Origin: Chloroflexota bacterium
Lineage (GTDB): Bacteria; Chloroflexota; UBA11872
DNA: 64,000 nucleotides
Reading direction: 5' to 3'
Assembly (NCBI GenBank): GCA_022825895.1
Contig: JAJDVX010000029.1
Location: 25,474-89,473, forward strand
Shown here: one piece after another, positions 8,639 through 17,474 of the stretch
How positions within the stretch are numbered: position 1 is the stretch's first letter
How the letters are laid out: the number at the start of each line of letters is the position of its first letter
The notes under the pieces: generated by a model
Told to the model about the DNA's origin: nothing
Databases searched by the model: none
The model's input: the letters and a program-made list of their open reading frames with translations, nothing else
Made by a program: the position numbers and the translations under genes

Positions 8639-10168
8639 GTGACCGACTTCAACGACTACCTCATGCAGTCCTACGAGCTCCGCGAACAACTCGTCGCCGA
8701 CAAGCACCGCCCCCGCTACCACTTCGTCCCACCCGAAGGCCGCTGGAACGACATCAACGGCGCCGTCTACTGGAACGGCCGCTACCACCTCGGCTACCTG
8801 CAGAAGATCCCCAACGCCGGCAGCCCGATCGACTTCTCCAGCTGGCAGCACATCAGCAGCCGCGACCTCCTGCACTGGCGCTACCACCGGGCCTCCCTGC
8901 GCGAACCCTTCGAGGGCGCCAAAGGCGACTACTTCAACAGCGGCGACGTCATGGAAGGCATGCCCGTTCCCACCATCATCACCAACATGCCCCGCCGCGG
9001 CATCTGCATCTACCTGTCCCGTGACCCCAATCTCGACCGCTGGGTCCCCCTGCCCCAGAACCCCGTCATCCCCCTCGATCCCGCCCCCGAAGGCCGGCCA
9101 ACCAGGTCAAACAGCCGGCTCCCCGAATGCGTCATCTTTGACCCGAGCGGCTGGAAGGAAGGCGACACCTACTACGCCCTTATCGGCAACAAGAACCACC
9201 GCCCCGGCTACGCAGGCGACTCCACCAGCCTTTTCAGATCCACCAACCTGGTGGACTGGCAATACCTCGGCCCCTTCTACAAGTCCGACCGCCAATGGAC
9301 CGACGAGATCGAAGACTGCGCCTGCTCAAACTTCTTCCCCTTCGGCGACAAGCACATGCTCCTGATGCACACCCACCAGCCGTACGGCCGCGCCCAGTAC
9401 TACATCGGCCGCTACGAAGACGAGCAGTTCTACCCTGAAAGCTACGGCCGCCTCAGCCACCTCGGCAGCCTGCTGGCCGGCCCCGAAACGCTCATCGACG
9501 ACAAGGGCCGCCGCCTCTTCTGGGGCTGGATCCGCGAAGCCCGCGACTGGTCCGACCACGGCTGGAGCGGCGTCATGTCCCTCCCCTGGCATCTCACCCC
9601 CGCCCCCGACAACACCCTCCGCATCGACCCCGTCCAGGAACTCCGCAACCTGCGCTACGACGAGCAGCACCACCCCGACGTCAACCTGTCACCCGGCGAA
9701 GACCGCGCCCTCCACGGCTTCCAATCCGACTGCATGGAACTCCAACTCACCATCCACTCCAATCAGCCCACCCACGCCACCCGCTTCGGCCTCAAGCTCT
9801 GCTGCTCACCCGGAGGCGAAGAGGAAACCGTCCTCACCAACGACACCCGGCGGCAGCAATTCATCCTCGACTTCGACCGCGCCAGCCTCGACCCAAACCT
9901 CATCTACGGCCGCAATCCCCGCGACACCACCAGTGCCACCCGCCGGCAAGTCGTCCCCTTCCCCCTCCAGCCCAACCAACCCCTCCACATCGACTGCTTC
10001 ATCGACCGCTCCGTCATCGAACTCTTCATCAACTCCCGCATCTGCATCGTCCAACGCATCTACCCCACCCGCCCCGACAGTACCCACCACAGACTCTTCA
10101 CCCACGACACCCCCATCACCGCCCAGAACATCGTCAAATACGAAATGGACGCCACCAACCCCTGGTAA
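8639..10168 (+). CDS. Glycoside hydrolase family 32-like protein
   Basis: 509 residues from a GTG. A five-bladed-propeller part (to about residue 340) carries WNDINGAVYWNGRYHL, matching the GH32 nucleophile motif WMNDPNG with its Asp kept. A C-terminal beta-sandwich carries FIDRSVIELFIN, typical of GH32. The second motif reads FDP where GH32 has RDP, and the acid/base region reads IEDCACSNFF where GH32 has WECP. The fold is therefore clear but the substrate may not be fructan. There is no signal peptide, so it acts in the cytoplasm. Codon use is extremely C-rich. Confidence 0.8.
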   Translation: MTDFNDYLMQSYELREQLVADKHRPRYHFVPPEGRWNDINGAVYWNGRYHLGYLQKIPNAGSPIDFSSWQHISSRDLLHWRYHRASLREPFEGAKGDYFNSGDVMEGMPVPTIITNMPRRGICIYLSRDPNLDRWVPLPQNPVIPLDPAPEGRPTRSNSRLPECVIFDPSGWKEGDTYYALIGNKNHRPGYAGDSTSLFRSTNLVDWQYLGPFYKSDRQWTDEIEDCACSNFFPFGDKHMLLMHTHQPYGRAQYYIGRYEDEQFYPESYGRLSHLGSLLAGPETLIDDKGRRLFWGWIREARDWSDHGWSGVMSLPWHLTPAPDNTLRIDPVQELRNLRYDEQHHPDVNLSPGEDRALHGFQSDCMELQLTIHSNQPTHATRFGLKLCCSPGGEEETVLTNDTRRQQFILDFDRASLDPNLIYGRNPRDTTSATRRQVVPFPLQPNQPLHIDCFIDRSVIELFINSRICIVQRIYPTRPDSTHHRLFTHDTPITAQNIVKYEMDATNPW

Positions 10169-10233
10169 CCGCCGGCCCCGCGTCGCTCTTGTCATTTCGA
10201 GGTCCGCCGAGAAATCTCGACTTTCGCGCGACC

Positions 10234-10686
10234 TCAACCACGGTCCCTCACCGAGCTCATCACGTCGCCAAAGTCCCTCCCGACATCCACCGCCTCGAAA
10301 AACAGCAACCGATACCCATCCGGATCCATCACCACGATCTCCCGCGTATTCCACGGCTGCGTCACCGGCCCTTCCTCCAGCTCCACCCCAATCCCCACCA
10401 GCCGCTCGGCCATCGCATCAACGCTCGAATCCCCCACCAGGAACGAAAGCGTCACCCCCATCCCCTTCACACCTTCGCCGTCCGACCGCGCATCCGGCAC
10501 CAACAACACATCCGCATACTTTCGCCACCTCAAGTGAGCCAGCACCGGCTCGCCATCCGCGCCTGGCATCACAAACACCGTCCCAAACCCCACCTGCTCC
10601 GCATACCACCTCACCGACGCCTCCACATCTCGCACCGCCAGCGTCGGAAACATCGGCATCGGATAGATCTCCACGCCCTCCCCCAT
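10234..10686 (-). CDS. VOC (glyoxalase/bleomycin-resistance) family protein
   Basis: 150 residues made of two beta-alpha-beta-beta-beta halves: an N-terminal FPTLAVRDVEASVRWY and a C-terminal IVVMDPDGYRLLFFEA with the usual metal-ligand Glu near the end. VOC proteins include glyoxalases, dioxygenases and drug-binding resistance proteins. Nothing identifies the substrate here. The ATG at 10686 has GGAAGGGA upstream. It lies just downstream of the SMP-30 fragment on the same strand. Confidence 0.82.
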   Translation of the reverse strand: MGEGVEIYPMPMFPTLAVRDVEASVRWYAEQVGFGTVFVMPGADGEPVLAHLRWRKYADVLLVPDARSDGEGVKGMGVTLSFLVGDSSVDAMAERLVGIGVELEEGPVTQPWNTREIVVMDPDGYRLLFFEAVDVGRDFGDVMSSVRDRG

Positions 10687-10708
10687 CTATCCGTCCCTTC
10701 CAGGCCCG

Positions 10709-10936
10709 TCACCAATCCCCTGCCTTGAGCCGCCATCCCTCTTCAAGGCCCAATCGCCCCTCTACTACTTGTAACGCCCGGATGTGACCCGGCCCATCCG
10801 GATCGTGCGAATTCCCGGTATCTGAGAAATAAGGCCGCGCCTCGTCCGGCGAAAAATTTAGCCCGTTCGGCCTGACCAGGTCGTCAGCGACAACCATGGT
10901 TTCACCGGCTAGAGGTGGGCGGCCCGCCGGAGCCAT
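10709..10936 (-). pseudogene. Fragment of an SMP-30/gluconolactonase gene
   Basis: About 50 residues (VVADDLVRPNGLNFSPDEA, then SDTGNSHDPDGPGHIR) match the middle of the intact SMP-30 gene at 11486-12475, including at DNA level (about 10780-10915 against 11800-11925). Homology stops on both sides, so this is a broken partial copy, not a gene. Together with the intact copy it brackets the HigBA remnant. Confidence 0.8.
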
Positions 10937-10993
10937 GAGGGCGGTCGCCTCGGGCCGAGGATGACGGTGCGTCGAACTCTGAGTGAAGCCCGG

Positions 10994-11299
10994 CTACAGA
11001 TCAGTTGTTGCAGACGCCGGCGCGAGCCGTCTCACCTGGAGTTGGCTCGCCCGCTCCCGCGCCTGCCAGAGGTCATAAGCCGTCTGCAGACTCAGCCACG
11101 TCTCCGGCGACGACCCAAACGCCTTCGACAACCGAATCGCCATCTCGACCGAAACCGCAGTTTTCTCATTGACGAGTTCGGACAGCGCCTGGCGGCTCAC
11201 GCCCAAACCCTGGGCGGCCTTGGTTACGGAAAGCCCAAGCGGCTCCAGGCACTCACGCTTGACGATTCCGCCCGGATGCGGCGGATCGACCATCGCCAT
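10994..11299 (-). CDS. higA: HigA-type antitoxin (XRE helix-turn-helix)
   Basis: 101 residues with the HigA opening HPGGIVKRECLEPLGLSVTKAA, then a helix-turn-helix (LGVSRQALSELVNEKTAVS) and MAIRLSKAFGSSPETWLSLQ. HigA binds and neutralises the HigB mRNA interferase and represses the operon. It starts at 11299 (a second ATG lies at 11293), 19 bases after the remnant of HigB, in the normal toxin-first order. With its toxin truncated it may now be an orphan regulator. Confidence 0.9.
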   Translation of the reverse strand: MAMVDPPHPGGIVKRECLEPLGLSVTKAAQGLGVSRQALSELVNEKTAVSVEMAIRLSKAFGSSPETWLSLQTAYDLWQARERASQLQVRRLAPASATTDL

Positions 11300-11318
11300 C
11301 GCTCAATTCCTCTCGGTG

Positions 11319-11471
11319 CTAATGATAATCCGTGTAGTCCACATCGGCCGCATGGCCATCCTGGAATCGGAACGTGACGCGCCAGTTTCCCGAAACGGAG
11401 ACGGCATAGTGCCCGCGAAGCTGTCCTTGAAGCTGGTGAAATCGAAACCCCGGGAGGTCCATCCTCTTCAT
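11319..11471 (-). pseudogene. higB: HigB toxin remnant, N-terminal half missing
   Basis: The last 50 residues (MKRMDLPGFRFHQLQG, YAVSVSGNWRVTFRF, DVDYTDYH) are a clear HigB C-terminus. Full HigB is about 92 residues. Upstream of this point the frame runs into the 3' end of the SMP-30 gene (stop at 11486), and the encoded residues no longer look like HigB. The first ~40 residues have therefore been replaced by SMP-30 sequence. A short peptide could start at ATG 11471, but active toxin is unlikely. Confidence 0.75.
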
Positions 11472-11485
11472 CGCCGAAGAGACCG

Positions 11486-12475
11486 CTAAGGCCTCTGGCT
11501 CCCAACCGCCTCCACGTACAACGAATACAGCGACTGGCTCCCCGTCATGAACAGCCGATTCCGCTTGGCGCCGCCGAAGCACAAATTTGCGCACGGCTCC
11601 GGCAGCACAATCCGGCCGATCAACTCACCCTCGGGCGTCAGGCAATGCACTCCGTCCGTTCCCGGACCGGCCCAGCCCACGCTCGACCACAAGTTTCCGT
11701 CCCGATCGGTCCGAATCCCATCCGCAAACCCGGGCGACATATCGGCAAACACCTCGCCACCCCGCAGCGTCCGCCCTTCGACCACCTCGAAGACTCTGAT
11801 ATGCCCCGGCCCGTCGGGATCGTGCGAGTTTCCGGTATCCGAGATGTACAGCCGCGACTCGTCCGGCGAAAAACACAGCCCGTTCGGCTTCACCAGGTCC
11901 TCGGCCACCACCGTCGCCTCACCGGTTCCCGGATCCAGCCGGTACACCCGCGTCGGCAGTTCAGCCTCGGCCCGTTCTCCCTCATACGCCATCACGATCC
12001 CATAGCCGGGATCCGTAAACCAGACGGCTCCTTCGGAATCGACGACCACGTCATTGGGCCCGTTCAGCCGTTTCCCGTTGAACCGATCCAGCAAGACCGT
12101 CAGGCTCCCGTCGTGCTCCGTCCGCGTAACCCGCCGCGTCAGGTGCTCGCACGTATTCAGCCGTCCCTGCAGGTCGCGCGTGTTGCCGTTGCTGTAGTTG
12201 GAGGGCTGACGAAACAACGTCACCGCATCCGTCACCTCGCAGTAGCGCAGCATCCGGTTGTTCGGGATATCGCTGAATACCAGCGACCTGGAATCCCCAA
12301 ACCACACCGGCCCTTCCGCCCATCGAACGCCCGTATACAGGCACTCAACGGCCGCATTTCCCAGCCGGTACGCCCCGAACCGCGGGTCCAAGACCTCCAC
12401 CGCCGGGTCTGGATACCGAACGATCCCCTCATCCCACCGACGGCTCAGCTCGTCAGTCCACCCACCGTCACTCAC
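11486..12475 (-). CDS. SMP-30/gluconolactonase family protein
   Basis: 329 residues from a GTG at 12475. The six-bladed propeller motifs are visible: W.EGPVWF near residue 52, NGPNDVVVDSEGAVWFTDPGYG near 140, PNGLCFSPDES and SDTGNSHD near 200, DGIRTDRDGNLWSS near 255. The Glu of EGP and the Asn/Asp of NGPND and DGI are the metal and catalytic residues in the family, which hydrolyses sugar lactones. It ends 15 bases before the truncated HigB, and a partial second copy lies at 10709-10936. Confidence 0.9.
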   Translation of the reverse strand: MSDGGWTDELSRRWDEGIVRYPDPAVEVLDPRFGAYRLGNAAVECLYTGVRWAEGPVWFGDSRSLVFSDIPNNRMLRYCEVTDAVTLFRQPSNYSNGNTRDLQGRLNTCEHLTRRVTRTEHDGSLTVLLDRFNGKRLNGPNDVVVDSEGAVWFTDPGYGIVMAYEGERAEAELPTRVYRLDPGTGEATVVAEDLVKPNGLCFSPDESRLYISDTGNSHDPDGPGHIRVFEVVEGRTLRGGEVFADMSPGFADGIRTDRDGNLWSSVGWAGPGTDGVHCLTPEGELIGRIVLPEPCANLCFGGAKRNRLFMTGSQSLYSLYVEAVGSQRP

Positions 12476-12522
12476 GCTTGCCCATCCTCAATCGGCTGTA
12501 GCTTTGGTGCTGCACCGGCGCC

Positions 12523-12945
12523 TCAGACCTCCGAGGCTTCCCGAAACGGATTGATCACCCGCAGCCCGTCATAGTCCTGCTGCGAGCTCATATTTTCCGA
12601 ATACACAGCCTCACACCCCAGTATCCGCGCCGCCGCCAGGATCGCCCCGTCCCAATAAGAGAGCCCGAAGCGCTGGCAATTGGCAACGGCAGCGCGAAAG
12701 AGCTCCAGATTGACTTCCTGGACTGGAGATTTCAGGAAAGTTCGCAGGAAGGCCAAGGCGTCATCGTGGCTCAACTGGATCGGACGTTCGGGGTGCGTCG
12801 CCTGGAAGTAAAACTCTTGAAGAACCTGAACTGACACCGCCAGGTCGGAACGCTGCAGAATGTTCCTGGCTTGGCGGCGCTTGGTGAACTCCTTTTGTCG
12901 CGTGCTCACGGCGTAGAGCAGCACGTTCGTGTCCACAAAACGCAT
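12523..12945 (-). CDS. vapC: VapC-type PIN-domain toxin
   Basis: 140 residues. The PIN acidic cluster is present: Asp5 (VDTNVLLYA), Glu44 (VLQEFYF), Asp99 (YWDGAI) and the late acidic group SENMSSQQDYDG (Glu117, Asp124). These residues bind Mg2+ for RNA cleavage, usually of tRNA or rRNA. It starts five bases after the stop of the VapB-like gene, the normal antitoxin-first order. Nothing looks damaged, so this is probably the best preserved TA pair of the window together with HicAB. Confidence 0.92.
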   Translation of the reverse strand: MRFVDTNVLLYAVSTRQKEFTKRRQARNILQRSDLAVSVQVLQEFYFQATHPERPIQLSHDDALAFLRTFLKSPVQEVNLELFRAAVANCQRFGLSYWDGAILAAARILGCEAVYSENMSSQQDYDGLRVINPFREASEV

Positions 12946-12950
12946 CGTGC

Positions 12951-13274
12951 TTAGTCCGAGCCCCGGCGTTCCCGCTCCCTCTCAGCTGCCGCTCGCGCGG
13001 CATCGCGGTCGTACAGCTCTTCCCGCGACATGTTGTCGGACATTCGCAGCCCCACGCCCCGCGCATCGAAGTCCGCGAACAATTCGTCCAGGCGCTTCAA
13101 ATGGTCTTCGTGCGACTCCTGCCGCCTTACCGCGGCCTGTTCCGTGAACAACCCGCCCGTCCGGCCACTCAGGTACTCCCGCACCAGTGCCGACACCGAC
13201 GTATCCAACTCCGCCGCGCGAATCCGCGCCCGCCGATACGTCGCGTCATCCACCGAAACCGTAATGTTCCGCAT
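12951..13274 (-). CDS. vapB: VapB-type ribbon-helix-helix antitoxin
   Basis: 107 residues from the ATG at 13274 (a longer frame to 13343 adds residues without family character). The start MRNITVSVDDATYRRARIRA, then SVSALVREYL, is a ribbon-helix-helix DNA-binding fold. The rest is a charged tail, rich in Arg/Glu, that would wrap the toxin. It sits directly in front of vapC. RHH antitoxins repress their own promoter. Confidence 0.85.
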   Translation of the reverse strand: MRNITVSVDDATYRRARIRAAELDTSVSALVREYLSGRTGGLFTEQAAVRRQESHEDHLKRLDELFADFDARGVGLRMSDNMSREELYDRDAARAAAERERERRGSD

Positions 13275-13375
13275 TCCCACAGTTCCACAGAATCCGTGAC
13301 TCACAGCATACGGAGCCCTGGTGTCGCGGAGCTGCCTCGCCATCTCCGTCCGCGTCCGTAAGGGCGGCTCGGAAG

Positions 13376-14233
13376 CTACACGTCATCCATCAGGAATCCG
13401 CGGAGAGCCCGCGCCGTCGCCCCCGCCTGCTCGATCCACGGCTCATGCCCCGCTCGCGCGATTGTGAGGTGACGACTGTTCGGAATCAGCCGAGCCACGT
13501 GGGCTCGTGCCCATCGCGGCCGCGGATCCCCCTCCCCGTCCAAAACAAGCGTGGGCGCCCTGACCTGCGAGACCTTCGCGCCCAGCCCGCCCGTTTCTTC
13601 CATCCGATTGTTCTGTGCGTTCAACGCGGCATTCAGCGAATAGTTGATCGGAAAGCGGTCATACCGTGGAACATCGTCCAGGCGCGTCACGTCATAAAGC
13701 TCGGTCCTTTCGAGCAGCGAAGCCTCCTCTTTCCTGATCCGCTCAAGCTCCTCCCCAGTGGCCGTCAGCTGCTGTTGCCTGAGGAGCCGCAAGCGCTCGC
13801 GTTCGGCGGGCGGCAGCTTCGCTTCCCGGTTCCGGCGGTAGTCCTGGTGCCACGCCGGGTCAATCCCCGTCCCCGACATATACACCAGCCGCGCCGTGCG
13901 CTCGGGGTATTGGATGGCATACAAGAGCGCCAGGTGCGCCCCCCACGAATGACCGATCACCGTCCAGGCCTCGTAACCCCAATGCCCTCGCAGAGCATCC
14001 AGATCGTCCACAAACGCCCCCACCTCGTATGGCCCAACGTCTTCCGACCGGCCGCATCCCCGCTGGTCGTATCGGTGCACCGTCGCCACATCCTCGATCA
14101 TCGCCGCAACCGGCCCCAGGTAGTCGTAGATCCCCGGACCCCCATGACAAAGCACAACCGGCGGCCCCGCCCCCTGCGTCGCCGTCCACAACGTCGCCCC
14201 ATTCGCCGATACATACCGCTCAGAAATGGACAT
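13376..14233 (-). CDS. Alpha/beta hydrolase, prolyl-iminopeptidase-like
   Basis: 285 residues from the ATG at 14233. CHGGPG forms the oxyanion region, RGCGRSE follows, GHSWGA carries the nucleophile Ser, DGEGDPR the Asp and GHEPW the His. This pattern is that of family S33 proline iminopeptidases and related hydrolases. A long helical cap (about residues 145-205, rich in Arg, Leu and Glu) covers the active site. The substrate is not evident; many such annotations are generic. Confidence 0.85.
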   Translation of the reverse strand: MSISERYVSANGATLWTATQGAGPPVVLCHGGPGIYDYLGPVAAMIEDVATVHRYDQRGCGRSEDVGPYEVGAFVDDLDALRGHWGYEAWTVIGHSWGAHLALLYAIQYPERTARLVYMSGTGIDPAWHQDYRRNREAKLPPAERERLRLLRQQQLTATGEELERIRKEEASLLERTELYDVTRLDDVPRYDRFPINYSLNAALNAQNNRMEETGGLGAKVSQVRAPTLVLDGEGDPRPRWARAHVARLIPNSRHLTIARAGHEPWIEQAGATARALRGFLMDDV

Positions 14234-14461
14234 GCCTTGCCTCAAGACTCCCTAGTGCCCTGAATCCGCCAATAACGAACCCGCTGCGTAACCGAATTGA
14301 TTTGACCCGGTCGCGAGTCGCGAATCCCCCAAACCCCCTACGCCTAAGCCGCAACGCCCCACCTCCACAATGCCGTGCGCCGCTCTCCGGACCGACCCGT
14401 CGGCCCTCGTCTACCTCCAACCCCTTATCCACTTCCACTCCTGTCTCACCTCTCTCTCCTC

Positions 14462-14995
14462 TCAGCTCACTCCTTCCCCAATCCCCTCTCCCCTTCCTCC
14501 CTCCGCCAGCCGCCGCAGCGAATCCCCAACCACCCGGAACGTCCGCCACTCCGGCATCATCTCCGCCCCCAGGTCCTCGTAGAAGCGGTGCGCGTCCGTA
14601 TTCCAGTCCAGGGCCACCCATTCAAAGCGACCGCAGCCCCGCTCCACCGCAATGGCCGCCACCCGTCGCAGCAACTGCGTGCCCAGCCCGCGGCGTCGAT
14701 ACTCCGGCGACACGTACAGGTCGTGCAGGTACATGCCCTGCCGCGCCAGGAACGTGGAATACGTGTGGAAGTACACGGCGAACCCTGCCGGCTCCTTACC
14801 CGCAAACGCCAGCAAAGCCTCTGCCGCCGGCGGCTCCCCAAACAGCGACGCATGCAACGACGCCTCCGTCGCCACCACCTCGTGTGTCAGCTTCTCGTAC
14901 ACCGCCAGGTCCCAAATCAACCCCATCAACTGCGGCACATCCTGCTCAGAGGCTGCCCGAATCGTGAACCCGGAGTCTTCCGGCACAGGTGTCAC
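14462..14995 (-). CDS. GNAT N-acetyltransferase (diamine acetyltransferase-like)
   Basis: 177 residues from a GTG at 14995. Motif A for acetyl-CoA binding is LYVSPEYRRRGLGTQLL, followed by WVALDWNTDAHRFYEDLGAE. The N-terminus (FTIRAASEQDVPQLMGLI) and YFHTYSTF resemble spermidine/spermine acetyltransferases. The last dozen residues (GGRGEGIGEG) are encoded by a pyrimidine-rich repeat on the plus strand and are probably a fused tail. A truncated copy of its first ~55 residues lies at 24705-24892. Confidence 0.87.
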   Translation of the reverse strand: MTPVPEDSGFTIRAASEQDVPQLMGLIWDLAVYEKLTHEVVATEASLHASLFGEPPAAEALLAFAGKEPAGFAVYFHTYSTFLARQGMYLHDLYVSPEYRRRGLGTQLLRRVAAIAVERGCGRFEWVALDWNTDAHRFYEDLGAEMMPEWRTFRVVGDSLRRLAEGGRGEGIGEGVS

Positions 14996-15230
14996 CGCCC
15001 TTGTAGGTCTTTGAAACTCGGCTTCCTCGCCACTCTACGCTTGGCGGCCTTAGGCGTACGGATTTGCGAGCGTTCCGGTGCCAGGCTCGCGTTTGAGGAG
15101 GCGGTCAGGCGACTCCGGAAAGCGCCTCACGAACTTCCGATCCGCCACGGTTGGAGGCTCGACTATTCAATGACTCTCGTTTTCTAAGACCTGACGCTTC
15201 TGGCACGCGCACCTTTCAGCGTCGACTGGC

Positions 15231-15875
15231 TCAGCTTGTTAGGCCCCTTATGGCAGCTGGCAATTCCCTCAACGTAGCGACCCTGGCAGTTGCTTTGGAC
15301 AAGTCGTGAGATGCCGTGAACTCGTTGGCAACCACGATGCAGTCAATGCCCGCCGCTACCGCCGACTCCAACCCTCGCGCCGAGTCTTCAACAACCACCG
15401 TCTCAGCGGCGGAAGCGCCAAATCGTTCGAGCCCTGTCAGATAGGGTTCGGGATGCGGTTTAGCTCGCTCGTAGTCCTCCCTGTCCAAATGGAATTCCAT
15501 ATAGTCCAGGATAGACCGCTCTTTGTGTATGAGGTCGAAGTCAGCACGTTTGGATGTAGTGACGATAGCCATCCGATACGTATCCGAGAGTTCAGCCAGC
15601 GTTTGCAAGACGCCCTCAATCTCGATGTCTTCTGTTCTAAGGTACTCCTGGTAGTAAGCATTGCGGACCTCACGCTGCCTGCTGATGGTCTGTTCATCAA
15701 CACCTGCCGCTATGGCTTGGGCCCAGGTGGCCATTCCCTGGGTCATGTCTCGCAGGTATTGGTCATGATCCAGCGTAAACCCAATGTCGGCCAGGGCGCG
15801 CGCTCCGGCCTTGTAAAACCAGAATTCGGTATCCACCAGGACCCCATCATGGTCAAAGAGGATGTACTTCTTCAC
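15231..15875 (-). CDS. HAD-superfamily phosphatase/phosphomutase-like (subfamily IA)
   Basis: 214 residues from a GTG. Motif I is FDHDGVLVDTE with the nucleophile and acid/base Asp, motif II is VTTSK, motif III has Lys in KPHPEPYL, and motif IV is VVVEDSARGLESA. A helical cap lies between residues 15 and 85. Members include phosphoglycolate phosphatase, beta-phosphoglucomutase and sugar phosphatases. It starts 29 bases after the PurC gene on the same strand, so an operon is likely. Its G+C looks lower than that of the preceding region. Confidence 0.85.
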   Translation of the reverse strand: MKKYILFDHDGVLVDTEFWFYKAGARALADIGFTLDHDQYLRDMTQGMATWAQAIAAGVDEQTISRQREVRNAYYQEYLRTEDIEIEGVLQTLAELSDTYRMAIVTTSKRADFDLIHKERSILDYMEFHLDREDYERAKPHPEPYLTGLERFGASAAETVVVEDSARGLESAVAAGIDCIVVANEFTASHDLSKATARVATLRELPAAIRGLTS

Positions 15876-15904
15876 CGTAGGTACCTATAGTCCTCCGTAC
15901 ACCG

Positions 15905-17176
15905 TCATGTGATTCCTTGAAGGTTGCTTGCCAAACGTGACTCGATCGGTTGGTCCGCTTCCGGAAACTCAAAAGAGCGCCCGGTGATCTTTTCGTAAAG
16001 GTAGATGTAGCGTCTCGAGAGCTCGACGACAAGGTCATCCGGTGCCGCCGGTAGCACTTCATCCTCGTACGGGTCGCAATTCTCCGTGAACCAGAGCCGG
16101 AGGAATTCCTTGTCAACGTTGTCGGGCTCCTGTCCCTCCCGCATGCGCTGCTGATACGTGTCGGCGACCCAGAAGCGACTGGAGTCAGGGGTGTGGATCT
16201 CGTCGACCAGGAGAATCTCACCGTTCTTGTCACGGCCCATCTCGTATTTGGTATCGACGAGAATCAGGCCATGCTCGGCCGCCTTGGCTTGACCGAACGC
16301 GAAAAGCTCCAGCGCGATGCGGCTGCATTGGTCCCACTCGTCGGCCGTCATCCAATTTTCGGACACGATCTCGTCAGGGCTGATCGGTCGGTCGTGAACC
16401 CCCTTGGTGGTCGGAGTGAGGATATTCGTCGCGAGCTTCTGGTTCTTCACTAGGCCGTCGGGCAAATCGATGCCACAGTATTGACGCCGACCGCTCTGGT
16501 AGACCGTCCAGAGGGCGGTGCTCGTGGTTCCGGTGATGTACCCGCGCACCACGAACTCAATCGGGAAAACGGTGCACTTTTCGGCGATCGTGACGTTTGG
16601 GTCGGGGATGGATAGAACCTGATTCGGCACAATGTGGCGGGTTTGGTCAAACCACCATGCGCTCGTCAGGTTCAGGGCCTGCCCCTTGAAGGGGACAGCG
16701 GCCAGCACCCGGTCGAAGGCACTCTGTCGATCGGTGGTGATGAGTGCCAGACGATCCCCCAGATCGTATCGATCTCGTACTTTGCCTGTGGACTTCGCAC
16801 CCTGAGAAATGGTCGTCTCAATGAGGCAATTGCAAAGCTCTCTTCGAATTCGATCCGCGTAGCTCGCTGAGGTGCAAATAGCGTTCTCCATTGTCTCGAC
16901 CTCCACAAGGTCACTCTGGGACAGCTCGGTAACGCGCTTCTTGAGGTCGGACCACGTCTCGAAGCCGTACTCGCGGGCTATCGCGGCTTGAGCGTCGCGC
17001 AGCGATAGCTTGGCCGTGGCGATTTCGGCGTCGGATGCTGTGCCCAGCGCGGGGCGTGATGTTCGGAATTGCGCCGCGGCGTCTCGATCGCCCGCACTCA
17101 CAGCCCTGAGTAAAGCCTTGGCCTGTTTCTGAAGGTGTTCCAGGCTCGGACGCAGCGGAAGACTGCGGGGACGCAT
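15905..17176 (-). CDS. purC: SAICAR synthetase (PurC) fused to an ankyrin-protein leader domain
   Basis: 423 residues from ATG 17176, which has a strong AAAGGAG site. Residues 1-90 match the leader found at the N-terminus of many bacterial ankyrin-repeat proteins (SLEHLQKQAKALLRAV.AGD, then LRDAQAAIAREYGFETWSDLK). Residues ~96-423 are a full PurC: GKVRDRYDLGD, TDRQSAFDRVL, PIEFVVRGYITGT, LVDTKYEMG, LVDEIHTPDSSRFW. PurC joins CAIR and aspartate with ATP in purine synthesis. An internal ATG at 16891 lies eight bases after GGAGG and would give a normal 328-residue PurC, so both forms may be made. The domain pairing is unusual. The HAD gene follows 29 bases on. Confidence 0.88.
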   Translation of the reverse strand: MRPRSLPLRPSLEHLQKQAKALLRAVSAGDRDAAAQFRTSRPALGTASDAEIATAKLSLRDAQAAIAREYGFETWSDLKKRVTELSQSDLVEVETMENAICTSASYADRIRRELCNCLIETTISQGAKSTGKVRDRYDLGDRLALITTDRQSAFDRVLAAVPFKGQALNLTSAWWFDQTRHIVPNQVLSIPDPNVTIAEKCTVFPIEFVVRGYITGTTSTALWTVYQSGRRQYCGIDLPDGLVKNQKLATNILTPTTKGVHDRPISPDEIVSENWMTADEWDQCSRIALELFAFGQAKAAEHGLILVDTKYEMGRDKNGEILLVDEIHTPDSSRFWVADTYQQRMREGQEPDNVDKEFLRLWFTENCDPYEDEVLPAAPDDLVVELSRRYIYLYEKITGRSFEFPEADQPIESRLASNLQGIT

Positions 17177-17374
17177 ACGCACTCCTTTCAAGTGGCCTGC
17201 TGTCCGCGTAATCAGGCCGAAAAGAGTGGTGCCGAGAAGCCGTGCGGTTGCGGGGGCGGGTTAAACCCTTGTCGCGGACTCGGGGGCTCCCACGAGAGCG
17301 CCTACGCAAGATATACGCAACGAACCCCGGTGCTGTCAAGACTGGGCTCGTGCTTGGGGAATTGCCAGAGCCAG

Positions 17375-17424
17375 GCGTCTGCGCCAATGCGAGTGCGCTG
17401 CCCGGCCGACTGCTCTCGTTGCCA
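17375..17424 (-). pseudogene. tRNA-Ala relic (5' half)
   Basis: The plus-strand stretch around CCAATGCGAGTGCG, CCGACTG matches the anticodon arm and D arm of the intact tRNA-Ala(CGC) at 28604-28679, with deletions. The 3' half is not found. It is followed by a decayed hicBA copy, the same order as at 27935-28455. Confidence 0.55.
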
Positions 17425-17474
17425 CCGGCAGCCGCTGTTTCTGTAGACGTACGGCCGCTACCGCTGCGTGCGTC

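Noticed and set aside
11319..11594. Full 91-residue HigB toxin
   Set aside because: The first 41 residues come from an alternative frame of the SMP-30 gene end and do not resemble HigB.
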